64,000 nt of DNA from Treponema saccharophilum DSM 2985 (GTDB lineage: Bacteria > Spirochaetota > Spirochaetia > Treponematales > Treponemataceae). Numbering within the stretch: the stretch's first letter is position 1; every line of letters begins with the position of its first letter. Both the position numbers and the translations under genes were made by a program. Below the pieces are notes generated by a model. That model did not search any database. It saw nothing but the letters and a program-made list of their open reading frames with translations, and was not told the DNA's origin. The stretch covers positions 1-64,000 of the forward strand of contig NZ_AGRW01000050.1 in NCBI RefSeq assembly GCF_000255555.1. Reading direction: 5' to 3'. This document shows, piece by piece, positions 19,361 to 27,506 of this stretch.

Positions 19361-20234
19361 GGGAGAAATTCTCCTTGAAATTCATCTCCCTCGGGAAAAG
19401 CGAGTAGACCTGCCTTGAAACGTCGGTCTTTCCCGGAATTCCTATCGCATCCGCGCGGCATCTGCTGCAGTGCAGGAAAAGCTCTATGTACTTTCCCGCC
19501 GCGCGCCGCGCCTCGTCTATGTCGAGGCACGACGGGGCTGGCTCGTTCTTCAGCTTCGCCTGCGGAATCAGCGGGATGATGTTGTATTTCTCTGCCCCCG
19601 CCTCCGCGACAGCATACGCGATGTCGGCGATGTGCTTTCCGTTTATGCGCGGGACGAGAACGGTGTTCACCTTGACGGTTATTCCCGCCGAGGCGATTTT
19701 CCTGATTCCCTCAAGCTGGTTCTTGATGAGGATTTTCGCGCCCTCGACGCCCTCGATTTTCTTCCCGTGGTAAATCACGTAATCGTTGAGCTGCGCCTCG
19801 ATTTCGGGATCGACTGCATTGACGGTGACTGTCAGGCTGTCGATCCCCAGCTCGATGAGCTCTTCTGCCCTTTCCGAAAGAAGAAGCCCGTTCGTGCTCA
19901 TGCATTTTATGAGGGAAGGGAATTCCCGCTTCACAATCCTGAATGTCTTTATGGCGTTGTCTGTCGCGAGCGTGTCCCCGGGGCCGGCAATTCCTGCCAC
20001 CGTGATTTCGGGCGCGATTTCCAGAGCCTTCCGTATAAGCGGAACCGTCTCCTCCGGTTTCAGCACGCAGGCGGCGACGCCCGGACGGTTCTCCGTCTGG
20101 TTTATCGACCGCTCGCAGAACCTGCATGATATGTTGCAGCCCGGGCAGACAGGAAGATGAATTCTTCCCGTCTGTGCCGAATGTTGCCCGAAACAGGGAT
20201 GTTTGTCCGTCAGTTCTGTAAAACTTCTTGGCAT
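19353..20234 (-). CDS. nifB: Nitrogenase cofactor biosynthesis radical SAM protein NifB
   Basis: The 293-residue NifB is of the short type, without a fused NifX domain. It has HPCFGQHSAQTGRIHLPVCP, radical-SAM CNISCRFC (C33, C37, C40), ENRPGVAACVLKPEE, AGPGDTLA, and the C-terminal CSRCRADAIG. NifB inserts carbide to build the [8Fe-9S-C] core of nitrogenase cofactors, so its presence argues that D/K carry such a cluster. The start at 20234 (MPRSF) is preferred because AGAGGT lies 8 bp upstream; a longer start at 20264 lacks a site and overlaps a possible operator. Confidence 0.93.
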   Translation of the reverse strand: MPRSFTELTDKHPCFGQHSAQTGRIHLPVCPGCNISCRFCERSINQTENRPGVAACVLKPEETVPLIRKALEIAPEITVAGIAGPGDTLATDNAIKTFRIVKREFPSLIKCMSTNGLLLSERAEELIELGIDSLTVTVNAVDPEIEAQLNDYVIYHGKKIEGVEGAKILIKNQLEGIRKIASAGITVKVNTVLVPRINGKHIADIAYAVAEAGAEKYNIIPLIPQAKLKNEPAPSCLDIDEARRAAGKYIELFLHCSRCRADAIGIPGKTDVSRQVYSLFPREMNFKENFSHG

Positions 20235-20259
20235 ATCACGTACCTCTTCTTTGATATAA

Positions 20260-20276
20260 CCCATATGTTTTATAGG
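20260..20276 (-). promoter_or_regulatory. Possible operator in front of nifB
   Basis: The plus-strand sequence CCCATATGTTTTATAGG shares 13 of 17 bases with the downstream metY operator read on the minus strand, CCCATAAGTTAAGTAGG. It lies in the 64-bp gap between the cysK stop and the preferred nifB start. No convincing promoter accompanies it, so it may be chance. Confidence 0.35.
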
Positions 20277-20298
20277 AAATTGGGCAAAAGAACGACTC

Positions 20299-21237
20299 TC
20301 AGTTCTCGCTGAAGAGCGACGTGCTCAGATAGCGGTCGCCGGAATCAGGCAGGAGGACGACAATCGTCTTTCCCTTGTTCTCCGGCCGCTCGGCAAGAAT
20401 GCGTGCCGCCTTAAGCGCCGCGCCGCTTGATATTCCGACGAGGATTCCCTCGCTTCTGGCAAACGCGCGTCCTTCCGTGAACGCATCCTCGTTCTCGATT
20501 GCGATAATCTCGTCGTACACTTTCGTGTTGAGGACATCGGGGACGAATCCCGCGCCGATTCCCTGGATTTTATGCGCGCCGGCTGTTCCCTTCGAAAGGA
20601 CGGGGCTCGACGCCGGCTCGACGGCGACAATCTTGACGTTCGGGTTCTTCTCCTTGAGGAATTCCCCGACGCCCGTCAGCGTTCCGCCTGTTCCGACGCC
20701 CGCGACGAAGATATCGACTTTTCCGTCGGTCTGCGCCCAAATCTCGGGGCCGGTCGTCCGCTTGTGCACGGCAGGATTCGCCGGGTTGATGAACTGGCCG
20801 GGAATTATCGAGTTCGGGTTCAGCGAATGAAGCTCCTCGGCTTTCGCGATCGCGCCCTTCATTCCCTTCGCGCCTTCGGTGAGGACGATTTCGGCGCCGT
20901 ATGCCTTGAGCAGGTTCCTTCTTTCGACGCTCATCGTCTCGGGAAGGGTGAGAATTGCCCGGTAGCCTTTGGCGGCGGCGACGGCGGCAAGCCCGATTCC
21001 CGTGTTTCCGCTCGTAGGCTCGATTATCGTCGCGCCCGGCTTGAGAAGCCCTTTCTGCTCGGCGTCCTCAATCATCGCAAGCGCAATCCTGTCCTTCACG
21101 CTTCCGGCGGGATTCAGGTACTCAAGTTTCGCGAGTATCGTCGCGTTCGTCGCGCCCGTTTTTTTCGAATAGTTGTTGAGCTGCAAAAGGGGGGTGTTCC
21201 CGATGAGTTCCAATGCGCTCTGCTTGATGTCTGCCAT
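20299..21237 (-). CDS. cysK: Cysteine synthase (O-acetylserine sulfhydrylase)
   Basis: The 312-residue fold-type II PLP enzyme has PLP lysine K48 in NPAGSVKDR, substrate loop TSGNTG, phosphate-binding GTGGTLTG, and the end motif [12 protein letters not shown]. It makes cysteine from O-acetylserine and sulfide. Second gene of operon 3, 48 bp after metY, with AAGGAG upstream. It supplies the route by which sulfide from organosulfur breakdown enters metabolism. Confidence 0.95.
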   Translation of the reverse strand: MADIKQSALELIGNTPLLQLNNYSKKTGATNATILAKLEYLNPAGSVKDRIALAMIEDAEQKGLLKPGATIIEPTSGNTGIGLAAVAAAKGYRAILTLPETMSVERRNLLKAYGAEIVLTEGAKGMKGAIAKAEELHSLNPNSIIPGQFINPANPAVHKRTTGPEIWAQTDGKVDIFVAGVGTGGTLTGVGEFLKEKNPNVKIVAVEPASSPVLSKGTAGAHKIQGIGAGFVPDVLNTKVYDEIIAIENEDAFTEGRAFARSEGILVGISSGAALKAARILAERPENKGKTIVVLLPDSGDRYLSTSLFSEN

Positions 21238-21285
21238 ATTTTCTTCTCCTTGCTTTGATTTATCTTCGTTTTGTACTGGACTTTT

Positions 21286-22569
21286 TCATTTGACCGCGGC
21301 GAACCCGCTCTCGAGGTCGGCGATTATGTCGTCGATGTGCTCCGTTCCGATAGAGAGGCGGATTGTGCTTTCCGTGATTCCCTGATCGAGAAGCTCCTCC
21401 GCGTTAAGCTGGCTGTGCGTGGTGCTTGCCGGATGGATTACGAGCGACTTGACGTCGGCAACGTTCGCGAGAAGCGAGAAAATCTTGAGGTTGTCGATGA
21501 ACGCCCATGCAGCCTCGCGCCCGCCCTTTATCTCGAATGTGAAAATCGACGCGCCGCCGTTCGGGAAGTATTTCTCGTAGAGCAGATGGTCGGGATGGCC
21601 GGGAAGGGAAGGGTGGTTCACCTTCTCGACTTTCGGATGGTTCTTGAGGAATTCGACGACCTTCTTCGTGTTCTCTGCGTGGCGCTCAAGCCTGAGCGAG
21701 AGCGTCTCGAGCCCCTGGAGAAGGAGGAACGCGTTGAACGGCGATATTGTCGCGCCCGTGTCCCTCAGAAGAATCGCGCGGATGTACGTCACGAACGCCG
21801 CGCCCTTTACCGCGTCGTAGAATGATATGCCGTGGTAGCTCGGGTTCGCCTCCGCGATGTTCGGGTACTTGCCGCTCTCCTTCCAGTTGAAATTGCCGTT
21901 CTCGATGATGACGCCGCCGAGAGTCGTTCCGTGGCCGCCGATGAATTTCGTCGCGGAATGGACGACGATGTCGGCGCCGTGCTCGAACGGCCTGATGAGG
22001 TAGGGCGTCCCGAACGTGTTGTCGATTACGAGCGGAAGCCCGTGCTTGTGCGCGATTTTCGCTATTTCGTCGATGTCCGGGATGTCGGAATTCGGGTTCC
22101 CCAATGTCTCAAGGTAAATCGCCCGCGTGTTTTCCTGTATCGCCGACTCAATCTCCGAAAGGTTGTGCGCATCGACGAACGTTGTCGTCACGCCGTACTG
22201 CGGGAGCGTGTGCGCGAGGAGGTTGTAGCTTCCCCCGTAAATTGTCTTCTGCGCCACGATGTGGCCGCCGTTCGCGGCAAGAGCCTGAATCGTATACGTT
22301 ATCGCGGCTGCCCCCGACGCGACCGCAAGCGCCGCGCTTCCGCCTTCAAGGGCCGCAATCCTCTTTTCGAAAACATCCTGCGTCGAATTCGTGAGCCTGC
22401 CGTAGATGTTCCCCGCATCGGCGAGCCCGAACCTGTCGGCGGCGTGTTTTGAATTGTGGAAGACGTATGAGGTCGTCTGATAAATCGGAACCGCCCTCGC
22501 ATCTGTCGCCGGATCCGCGCTTTCCTGTCCAACGTGAAGCTGCAATGTCTCAAACCTGTATTTCGCCAT
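21286..22569 (-). CDS. metY: O-acetylhomoserine sulfhydrylase
   Basis: The 427-residue Cys/Met-metabolism PLP enzyme has PLP lysine K208 in HSATKFIGGHGT, IDNTFGTPY, and the YGRLTNSTQD and SGAAAITY segments typical of MetY rather than MetB/MetC. The start at 22569 follows AGGGGGAT; the in-frame upstream ATG lacks a site. MetY condenses O-acetylhomoserine with sulfide or methanethiol, the latter giving methionine directly. It is the first gene of operon 3 under the dyad-flanked promoter. MetY linked to a nitrogenase-like enzyme is the hallmark of the methylthio-alkane reductase pathway. Confidence 0.95.
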   Translation of the reverse strand: MAKYRFETLQLHVGQESADPATDARAVPIYQTTSYVFHNSKHAADRFGLADAGNIYGRLTNSTQDVFEKRIAALEGGSAALAVASGAAAITYTIQALAANGGHIVAQKTIYGGSYNLLAHTLPQYGVTTTFVDAHNLSEIESAIQENTRAIYLETLGNPNSDIPDIDEIAKIAHKHGLPLVIDNTFGTPYLIRPFEHGADIVVHSATKFIGGHGTTLGGVIIENGNFNWKESGKYPNIAEANPSYHGISFYDAVKGAAFVTYIRAILLRDTGATISPFNAFLLLQGLETLSLRLERHAENTKKVVEFLKNHPKVEKVNHPSLPGHPDHLLYEKYFPNGGASIFTFEIKGGREAAWAFIDNLKIFSLLANVADVKSLVIHPASTTHSQLNAEELLDQGITESTIRLSIGTEHIDDIIADLESGFAAVK

Positions 22570-22716
22570 GTTTATCCCCCTGATTTCCTCTTTTCTGCTG
22601 ATAGTCTGCTGCAACAAAAGAATTCATCAGCGGCGCATGAGCCCGTTGCGGAAGTTCTCCCGAACCAGTTTCTCAAAATAGACAGCCATTTTCGGCCCTC
22701 CTTTTCGTCCGTAATT

Positions 22717-22769
22717 CCTACTTAACTTATGGGTTTAATATATATTTATTTTCCTACTTGGTCAATAGG
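22717..22769 (-). promoter_or_regulatory. Operon 3 (metY) promoter with two 17-bp operators
   Basis: On the minus strand, TTGACC (22760-22765) and TATATT (22737-22742) are 17 bp apart, a strong sigma-70 promoter. Operator CCTATTGACCAAGTAGG (22753-22769) contains the -35 box. Operator CCCATAAGTTAAGTAGG (22717-22733) lies just past the -10. The layout is the same as at operon 2. Confidence 0.7.
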
Positions 22770-22810
22770 TTTTAATGCGAATCTGCTTTTTTCGCAATTT
22801 CCCTGATTCG

Positions 22811-22854
22811 AAAAAAAAGCGGCTCCCTCGGATTGGAAAAACCGGGGAAGCCGC
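22811..22854 (-). terminator. Rho-independent terminator of the DAHP synthase gene
   Basis: An imperfect stem (GCGGCT-CCCTCGG with CCGGGG-AAGCCGC) with the A run at 22811-22818 reads on the minus strand as a hairpin followed by eight Ts. It lies 66 bp past the DAHP synthase stop. Confidence 0.8.
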
Positions 22855-22919
22855 ACGAAGCAGCCCGGAAAATGCGGGGCAAATCCCAGAGCTGCTTTTC
22901 CGGAAACAAAAAACACCTT

Positions 22920-23933
22920 CTACAATGTCCGCCCTTCGACGGCCGCATATTTTGCGAGGATTTTCATCGTCTCGTCGAACTGCGCCGGCGTAAGCGACTG
23001 CTCACCGTCGCAGAGCGCTTTCTCCGGATTGTTGTGGACCTCGATGATAAGCCCGTCCGCACCGACGGCGACGGCAGCCTTTGCGAGCGTCGGAACCATC
23101 CACCGTATCCCGCACGCGTGGCTCGGGTCGATTATTACGGGAAGATGGGTCTCCTTCTTGAGGTACGGCACGATGCTGAGGTCGAGGCAGTTCCTCGTGT
23201 AGTTGTCGAACGTCCTGATTCCGCGCTCGCACAATATGACGTTCGGGTTTCCGCTCGCCATGATGTACTCGGCGCTCATGAGGAATTCCTTCACGGTCGA
23301 GGCAAGCCCCCGCTTGAGCAGAATCGGGTTCCGCAGCTTTCCGACTTCCTTCAGCAAATCGAAATTCTGCATGTTGCGCGCGCCAATTTGTATGATGTCC
23401 ACGTCGGAGAAGAGCTCAATCTGGTTTATTGCCATAAGCTCCGTGACAATCGGAAGCCCCGTCTCCTTCCGCGCGACTTTGAGAAGCTCAAGACCTTCCG
23501 CGCCAAGTCCCTGGAAACTGTACGGGCTTGTCCTCGGCTTGAACGCCCCGCCGCGCAGGAACCGCGCGCCGCTTGCCTTCACCGCCTTCGCGACCTCGAC
23601 AACCTGCTCCTCAGTCTCGACGGAGCAGGGGCCTGCCATGACGCAGACGCTTTTCCCGTCGCCGACAGAATTCCCGCCAACGCTGACGACGGTGTCCTCA
23701 GGATGGAACGAGCGGCTGACCTGCTTGTAAGGAGCCTTGACGCGCTGCGCGCTCTCGACGAAATCGTACGCGAGCATTTCCTCGGGCTCAACCTTGGAAG
23801 TGTCCCCAATCAGCCCCAGGACGGTCGCGCTCTCGCCTTTCGAGACGTGAACCTCGAATCCCCGTTCCCTGAGCTTCTGCATGAAACCGTCAACCTGTGC
23901 CTTCGGTGTATTGTTTTTCAAGACGACAATCAT
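22920..23933 (-). CDS. aroF: 3-deoxy-7-phosphoheptulonate (DAHP) synthase, type I-beta
   Basis: The 337-residue protein has the length and layout of the Thermotoga enzyme: an N-terminal ferredoxin-like/ACT-type regulatory domain (about 1-70) and a TIM barrel with [40 protein letters not shown] and IDPSHACG. It catalyses the first step of aromatic amino-acid synthesis; the N-terminal domain mediates Tyr/Phe feedback in relatives. The ATG at 23933 has AGGAG 7 bp ahead. A Tyr-rich leader peptide and a terminator precede it, so expression is probably controlled by attenuation. Confidence 0.93.
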   Translation of the reverse strand: MIVVLKNNTPKAQVDGFMQKLRERGFEVHVSKGESATVLGLIGDTSKVEPEEMLAYDFVESAQRVKAPYKQVSRSFHPEDTVVSVGGNSVGDGKSVCVMAGPCSVETEEQVVEVAKAVKASGARFLRGGAFKPRTSPYSFQGLGAEGLELLKVARKETGLPIVTELMAINQIELFSDVDIIQIGARNMQNFDLLKEVGKLRNPILLKRGLASTVKEFLMSAEYIMASGNPNVILCERGIRTFDNYTRNCLDLSIVPYLKKETHLPVIIDPSHACGIRWMVPTLAKAAVAVGADGLIIEVHNNPEKALCDGEQSLTPAQFDETMKILAKYAAVEGRTL

Positions 23934-23983
23934 TTTTTTCTCCTCTTCCGGGAACAAAACTCCCGGCATCATTTTTCCGTCCC

Positions 23984-24019
23984 GTCGCGACTGCGCACAT
24001 CGCGATGGGACGGATTTTT
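23984..24019 (-). promoter_or_regulatory. Second hairpin in the DAHP synthase leader
   Basis: CGTCCCGTCGCG pairs with CGCGATGGGACG (one G-U) around a loop of about 11 nt, between the attenuator and the ribosome site. A T tract (24014-24021) follows it only on the plus strand, so for the gene it is a stable 5' leader hairpin of unknown effect. Confidence 0.5.
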
Positions 24020-24042
24020 TTTCGAGCACGCTCTGTCAAGGC

Positions 24043-24075
24043 AAAAAAATAAGGGCCTCCTTTCGGAAGCCCTTT
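24043..24075 (-). terminator. Attenuator terminator upstream of DAHP synthase
   Basis: On the minus strand the hairpin GGGCTTCC-GAAA-GGAGGCCC is followed by TTATTTTTTT. It lies between the leader-peptide stop (24131) and the structural gene (23933), the position expected for a transcription attenuator rather than a gene end. Confidence 0.8.
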
Positions 24076-24130
24076 ATTCTGCACTCGATTCGCATTTCGA
24101 TTTACAGAAAAACGCACGATGCCCGGTTGA

Positions 24131-24253
24131 TCACGTCGGGTCATTCGCATGACTTCCAGATACGGCAGGAAAACAAAAATAGCCGGCGTAATAGGAGTAC
24201 GCCAGCGTAGTAGATGAGTAATATTCACCTGTCGTCCTGAAAGTGTTCTTCAT
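24131..24253 (-). CDS. Tyrosine-rich leader peptide (aromatic attenuator)
   Basis: A 40-codon frame from ATG 24253 to TGA 24131 encodes six tyrosines and three phenylalanines, clustered as EYY, AYSYY and GYFCF at residues 10-28. A terminator hairpin lies 55 nt past the stop, then DAHP synthase. This is the classic amino-acid attenuation layout: ribosome stalling at Tyr codons when charged tRNA-Tyr is short would favour readthrough. The start lies only 7 nt after a good -10 box, so the mRNA may be leaderless. Another frame (23890-24228) is open longer but lacks any aromatic cluster and I reject it as a gene. Confidence 0.78.
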   Translation of the reverse strand: MKNTFRTTGEYYSSTTLAYSYYAGYFCFPAVSGSHANDPT

Positions 24254-24260
24254 GCGACGG

Positions 24261-24289
24261 AGTATCGCATTTCCGCCCGTCAGTGTCAA
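24261..24289 (-). promoter_or_regulatory. Promoter of the DAHP synthase leader
   Basis: On the minus strand TTGACA (24284-24289), a 17-bp spacer, and GATACT (24261-24266). The expected transcript start falls at or next to the leader ATG at 24253. Confidence 0.72.
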
Positions 24290-24320
24290 CCCTCAAAAGA
24301 CGCTCGGGGACCGGTAGGGC

Positions 24321-24354
24321 AAAAAAAAAGCCCCCGCGAAAATCCCAGGGGCTT
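24321..24354 (-). terminator. Rho-independent terminator
   Basis: On the minus strand AAGCCCC ... GGGGCTT encloses a 12-nt loop and is followed by a run of Ts (A tract 24321-24329 on plus). It ends the transcript of the hypothetical gene at 24374-24712. Confidence 0.85.
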
Positions 24355-24373
24355 CCTTTAATCCGCAAAAGCG

Positions 24374-24712
24374 TCACAAAACGAGGAGCGAAATCCTGTT
24401 GTTCTCGAGCGACGTGACCTCAAGCTCGAAGCGGGCGCCAGTCTCGGAATCCTGCATGGCGATTTTCGAGCCGAGCGAGATGTAATACGTGTAGCTTTCA
24501 ACCGTGTGGCTTCTCCAGTCGTCGCCGACGATGAGATGGTGGTGAAGCTCAAGCTCCCCGGATTTGTCCGCCGTCGCCGCACGGATTCTGGCAATCGTGC
24601 AGTAGGACTCTATTCTCGGCTCCCCGTACTGATCGGTAAGAACGTCAAGCGGAAGAAATTCCATGGATTTTTCGCCCGCAAAGTAGCTGTACTCGTCTGC
24701 TTTTTTCATCAT
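24374..24712 (-). CDS. Hypothetical protein, 112 residues
   Basis: I do not recognise the family. The product is acidic and predicted to be mostly beta strand, without a signal peptide or membrane segment; it ends FELEVTSLENNRISLLVL. The start ATG at 24712 follows AAGGAG and a terminator follows the stop, so it is a real single gene. The gap to the next gene (24713-24850) shows nothing I can name. Confidence 0.6.
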   Translation of the reverse strand: MMKKADEYSYFAGEKSMEFLPLDVLTDQYGEPRIESYCTIARIRAATADKSGELELHHHLIVGDDWRSHTVESYTYYISLGSKIAMQDSETGARFELEVTSLENNRISLLVL

Positions 24713-24850
24713 GTACTCCTTGAATTCGTGTTCGGCACGGTTCCCGACCTGGCAAACACGAAAAACTGCGTTATTTTTCTATTTTATCCCGTGAATTCCC
24801 AATCGTCAACGAAAGAATCCCCGGGGGAAGGAGCCGCCGCAGAATGCTTG

Positions 24851-25531
24851 TTATCCGACGGTTCCAGAGCGGTGCCCGGGACGCGACAGGAACGCGCAGA
24901 CGGAAATAGGGACGAGCGCGATGAGGAAGCTCCAGCCTGGAATCGCCTTCCACGCGATGTAGCTGAAGGCAATCCCAGCGTGGAACGAAAGCAGCGTCGC
25001 GCCGAAGAATTTCGCCTTCGTCACGAACGAGCTGTCGCCGTTTATGAGGATTTCAGCAACGGATGAGACGAACATCCTCATGTTGTTCGTCGAGAAAATC
25101 ACGGAGCTCGTGTAGCCGTATCCGCCTTTGAATGCGCACCAGTGGAATGAGAGCGAAAGGAACGTGGGGTAGAGATACACCGCGGGATTAAGACCTTTCG
25201 GGATGGCGCACATCGCGACCGCCGCCACCGAATCGACCGCCATCGCCGCGGCCTTGAGCGGGATGCGCGTCCGTTTTGGGATGAGCGTCGCGAGAAGAAT
25301 GCCGAGGCAGTACAGCGACGCTCCGAACACGTGCATCGCGACTGTTCTCTTGTCGCCAGCAATCGCCGCGACGACAATCTCAATCAGGTTTGCCGTCTGC
25401 GCCGAGCCGAATATGTGCGCCGCGCTCACTATCGGGTACAACCCGAGAAAACCGCCGATGAACGCCGCCGCATAATGGGCGTGCGCCTCCCTCTGTGCGT
25501 CGTTTCCCGGTTTTTCGTTATTGCTCTCCAT
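24851..25531 (-). CDS. DUF1275 (YoaK) family membrane protein
   Basis: The 226-residue protein starts at 25531 (MESNNEKPG). It has about six hydrophobic helices and the family's opening block AAFIGGFLGLYPIVSAAHIF followed by GSAQTANLIE. Family members are integral membrane proteins of unknown, possibly transport, function. The upstream in-frame ATG at 25561 adds ten residues and cannot be excluded. Confidence 0.75.
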   Translation of the reverse strand: MESNNEKPGNDAQREAHAHYAAAFIGGFLGLYPIVSAAHIFGSAQTANLIEIVVAAIAGDKRTVAMHVFGASLYCLGILLATLIPKRTRIPLKAAAMAVDSVAAVAMCAIPKGLNPAVYLYPTFLSLSFHWCAFKGGYGYTSSVIFSTNNMRMFVSSVAEILINGDSSFVTKAKFFGATLLSFHAGIAFSYIAWKAIPGWSFLIALVPISVCAFLSRPGHRSGTVG

Positions 25532-25710
25532 AATTGCTCTCCGAGCCGAAAAAACTACCACTTCTCGCGCATATTTACAACAATCGCGCGCAGGGATTCC
25601 CCTGTGACGGAATCGTGCTACAGATTGATTTTTTATTGTACGATATGCGAATGCCGGAATGATATTCTCCTTCTCAGAAAGGTTGAATGCACCTTGAAGG
25701 AGTTCAGTTT

Positions 25711-26973
25711 ATGATTAAGAATGATTTTTACGAGCACGCCCGCGAAAAATACGCGGAGATTGGAATCGATACTGATGCCGCGCTCAAGACGCTCAGGGCG
25801 ACTCCTGTTTCTATGCACTGTTGGCAGGGGGATGACGTCGGAGGATTCGAGCACGAAGGCTCGGCGCTTGGAGGCGGGAACGGAATCCAGGTCACTGGAA
25901 ATTATCCCGGAAAGGCGAGGACGCTTGCGGAGTTGCGCGAGGACATAGAGAAAGTGTTCACGCTTGTCCCGGGCGCGAACAGGCTGAACCTCCACGCAAG
26001 CTACGCGGATTTTTCGGAAACGGGATTCGCGGACAGGGATTCGCTCGAGCCGAAGCATTTTGCGAGCTGGATCGACTGGTCAAAGCGGAACAACATTCCG
26101 CTCGACTTCAACTCGACGTTCTTCTCCCATCCGAAAGCCGGCGGAATGACGCTCTCGTCGAAGGACAAAGGGATAAGGGATTTCTGGATTGAGCACGCCA
26201 AGCGCTGCCGCGAAATCGGAGCCGCATTCGGGAAGGAGCAGGGCAGCGCCTGCATCCACAACATCTGGATTGCCGACGGCATGAAGGACATCCCCGCCGA
26301 CAGGAACGGCTACCGGAAAATCCTCGAGTCGTCGCTCGACGAAATTCTCTCGGTGAATCATCCCGCGGATTTCATAAAGGACTGCGTGGAGTCGAAGGTT
26401 TTCGGAATCGGGACGGAAAGCTACGTCGTCGGCTCGCACGAATTCTACATGGGATACGCCACGAGCCGCAACCTGATGCTCACCCTCGACATGGGGCATT
26501 TCCATCCGACGGAGAACGTCGCGGACAAAATCAGCTCGATGCTGATGTTCGTCCCCGAGATAATGTTCCACCTTTCGCGCGGGGTCAGATGGGACAGCGA
26601 CCACGTGACGATTCTGAACGACGACATGAGGCAGATTGGCGAGGAAGTCGTCCGCACCGGGAAACTCGACAAAATCCACCTCGGGACGGATTTCTTCGAC
26701 GGCTCGATAAACAGAATCGGCGCGTGGGCAATCGGAACGAGGGCGACGAAGAAGGCGCTTCTTTTCGGTTTGCTCCAGAACAACAAAAAGCTCGTCGAGT
26801 ACGAGGAGGACGGAAACTATTTCGCGCGCCTCGCGATGAACGAGCTTTACAAGACGCTCCCGTTCGGCGATGTCTGGGAGCACTTCTGCATAAGCGAGGG
26901 TGTCCCGACTGATGCCCAGCTCATAAACGCCGTCGCCGACTACGAGAAGAACGTAACGTCGAAGCGCGCGTGA
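25711..26973 (+). CDS. rhaA: L-rhamnose isomerase
   Basis: The 420-residue TIM-barrel isomerase has LHASYADF, LDFNSTFFSHPKAGG, GTESYVVGSHEFYMGYATSR, DMGHFHPTEN (metal ligands) and VRWDSDHVTILND. It converts L-rhamnose to L-rhamnulose. The ATG at 25711 follows AAGGAG; the frame opens earlier at 25687 without a site. The mutarotase gene follows 69 bp downstream. Other rha genes are not in the window. Confidence 0.95.
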   Translation: MIKNDFYEHAREKYAEIGIDTDAALKTLRATPVSMHCWQGDDVGGFEHEGSALGGGNGIQVTGNYPGKARTLAELREDIEKVFTLVPGANRLNLHASYADFSETGFADRDSLEPKHFASWIDWSKRNNIPLDFNSTFFSHPKAGGMTLSSKDKGIRDFWIEHAKRCREIGAAFGKEQGSACIHNIWIADGMKDIPADRNGYRKILESSLDEILSVNHPADFIKDCVESKVFGIGTESYVVGSHEFYMGYATSRNLMLTLDMGHFHPTENVADKISSMLMFVPEIMFHLSRGVRWDSDHVTILNDDMRQIGEEVVRTGKLDKIHLGTDFFDGSINRIGAWAIGTRATKKALLFGLLQNNKKLVEYEEDGNYFARLAMNELYKTLPFGDVWEHFCISEGVPTDAQLINAVADYEKNVTSKRA

Positions 26974-27042
26974 CGTCGCCATGCGGGGCATCCCGGAAAA
27001 AACTGGGAGCCGCCCCGCAGCACAAGATGCAAGGAGGATATT

Positions 27043-27357
27043 ATGGAAGAGCAGGCATTCAGGATGAAGCTCAAGCCGGGATTCGCGGACGAATACAAGC
27101 GCCGCCACGACGAAATATGGCCGGAGCTGAAGAAAGCCATTTCGGAAAGCGGGGTCTACGACTATTCGATTTACCTTGACGAGGAAAGCCTCTCGCTGTT
27201 CGCGGTTCAGAAAGTCCGCGACGGAGGAAACCCGGACGCGCAGAAGGGAATGGCAATCGTAAGGAAGTGGTGGGATATGATGGCGGACATCATGGACGTC
27301 AACGACGACAATTCCCCCGTGTGCGTCAGCCTTCGTCCCATGTTCCATATGGACTGA
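27043..27357 (+). CDS. rhaM: L-rhamnose mutarotase
   Basis: The 104-residue dimeric alpha/beta-barrel protein has FRMKLKPGFADEYKRRHDEIWPEL and the active-site histidine in that segment, then YDYSIYLDEESLSLFAV and the C-terminal WWDMMADIM. It interconverts rhamnose anomers for the isomerase. A strong AAGGAGG lies ahead of the ATG and a terminator follows. Confidence 0.93.
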   Translation: MEEQAFRMKLKPGFADEYKRRHDEIWPELKKAISESGVYDYSIYLDEESLSLFAVQKVRDGGNPDAQKGMAIVRKWWDMMADIMDVNDDNSPVCVSLRPMFHMD

Positions 27358-27384
27358 AATCCGCTTTTGCGGAAGATGCGCCCG

Positions 27385-27413
27385 AACCCGCGCCTTGAAG
27401 GCGCGGGTTTTTT
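27385..27413 (+). terminator. Rho-independent terminator of the rhamnose operon
   Basis: AACCCGCGCC, loop TTGAA, GGCGCGGGTT and then TTTTG: a 10-bp perfect stem 28 bp past the rhaM stop. Confidence 0.95.
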
Positions 27414-27506
27414 GTCCTGCCGAAAAAATCAGTCCGCTTACGCAAACCTCGCGGAAAACAAATTTTTCTTCTATAATTTCTGCCATCAACAAAAAGGAGT
27501 TTCTCA

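Noticed and set aside
22833-24152. 439-codon plus-strand frame opposite DAHP synthase
   Set aside because: Arg/Leu-rich shadow of a well-conserved gene, with no family resemblance; it also runs through the terminator.
23890-24228. 112-codon frame through the DAHP synthase leader
   Set aside because: It crosses the attenuator hairpin and overlaps the gene start; the 40-codon Tyr-rich frame explains the region better.
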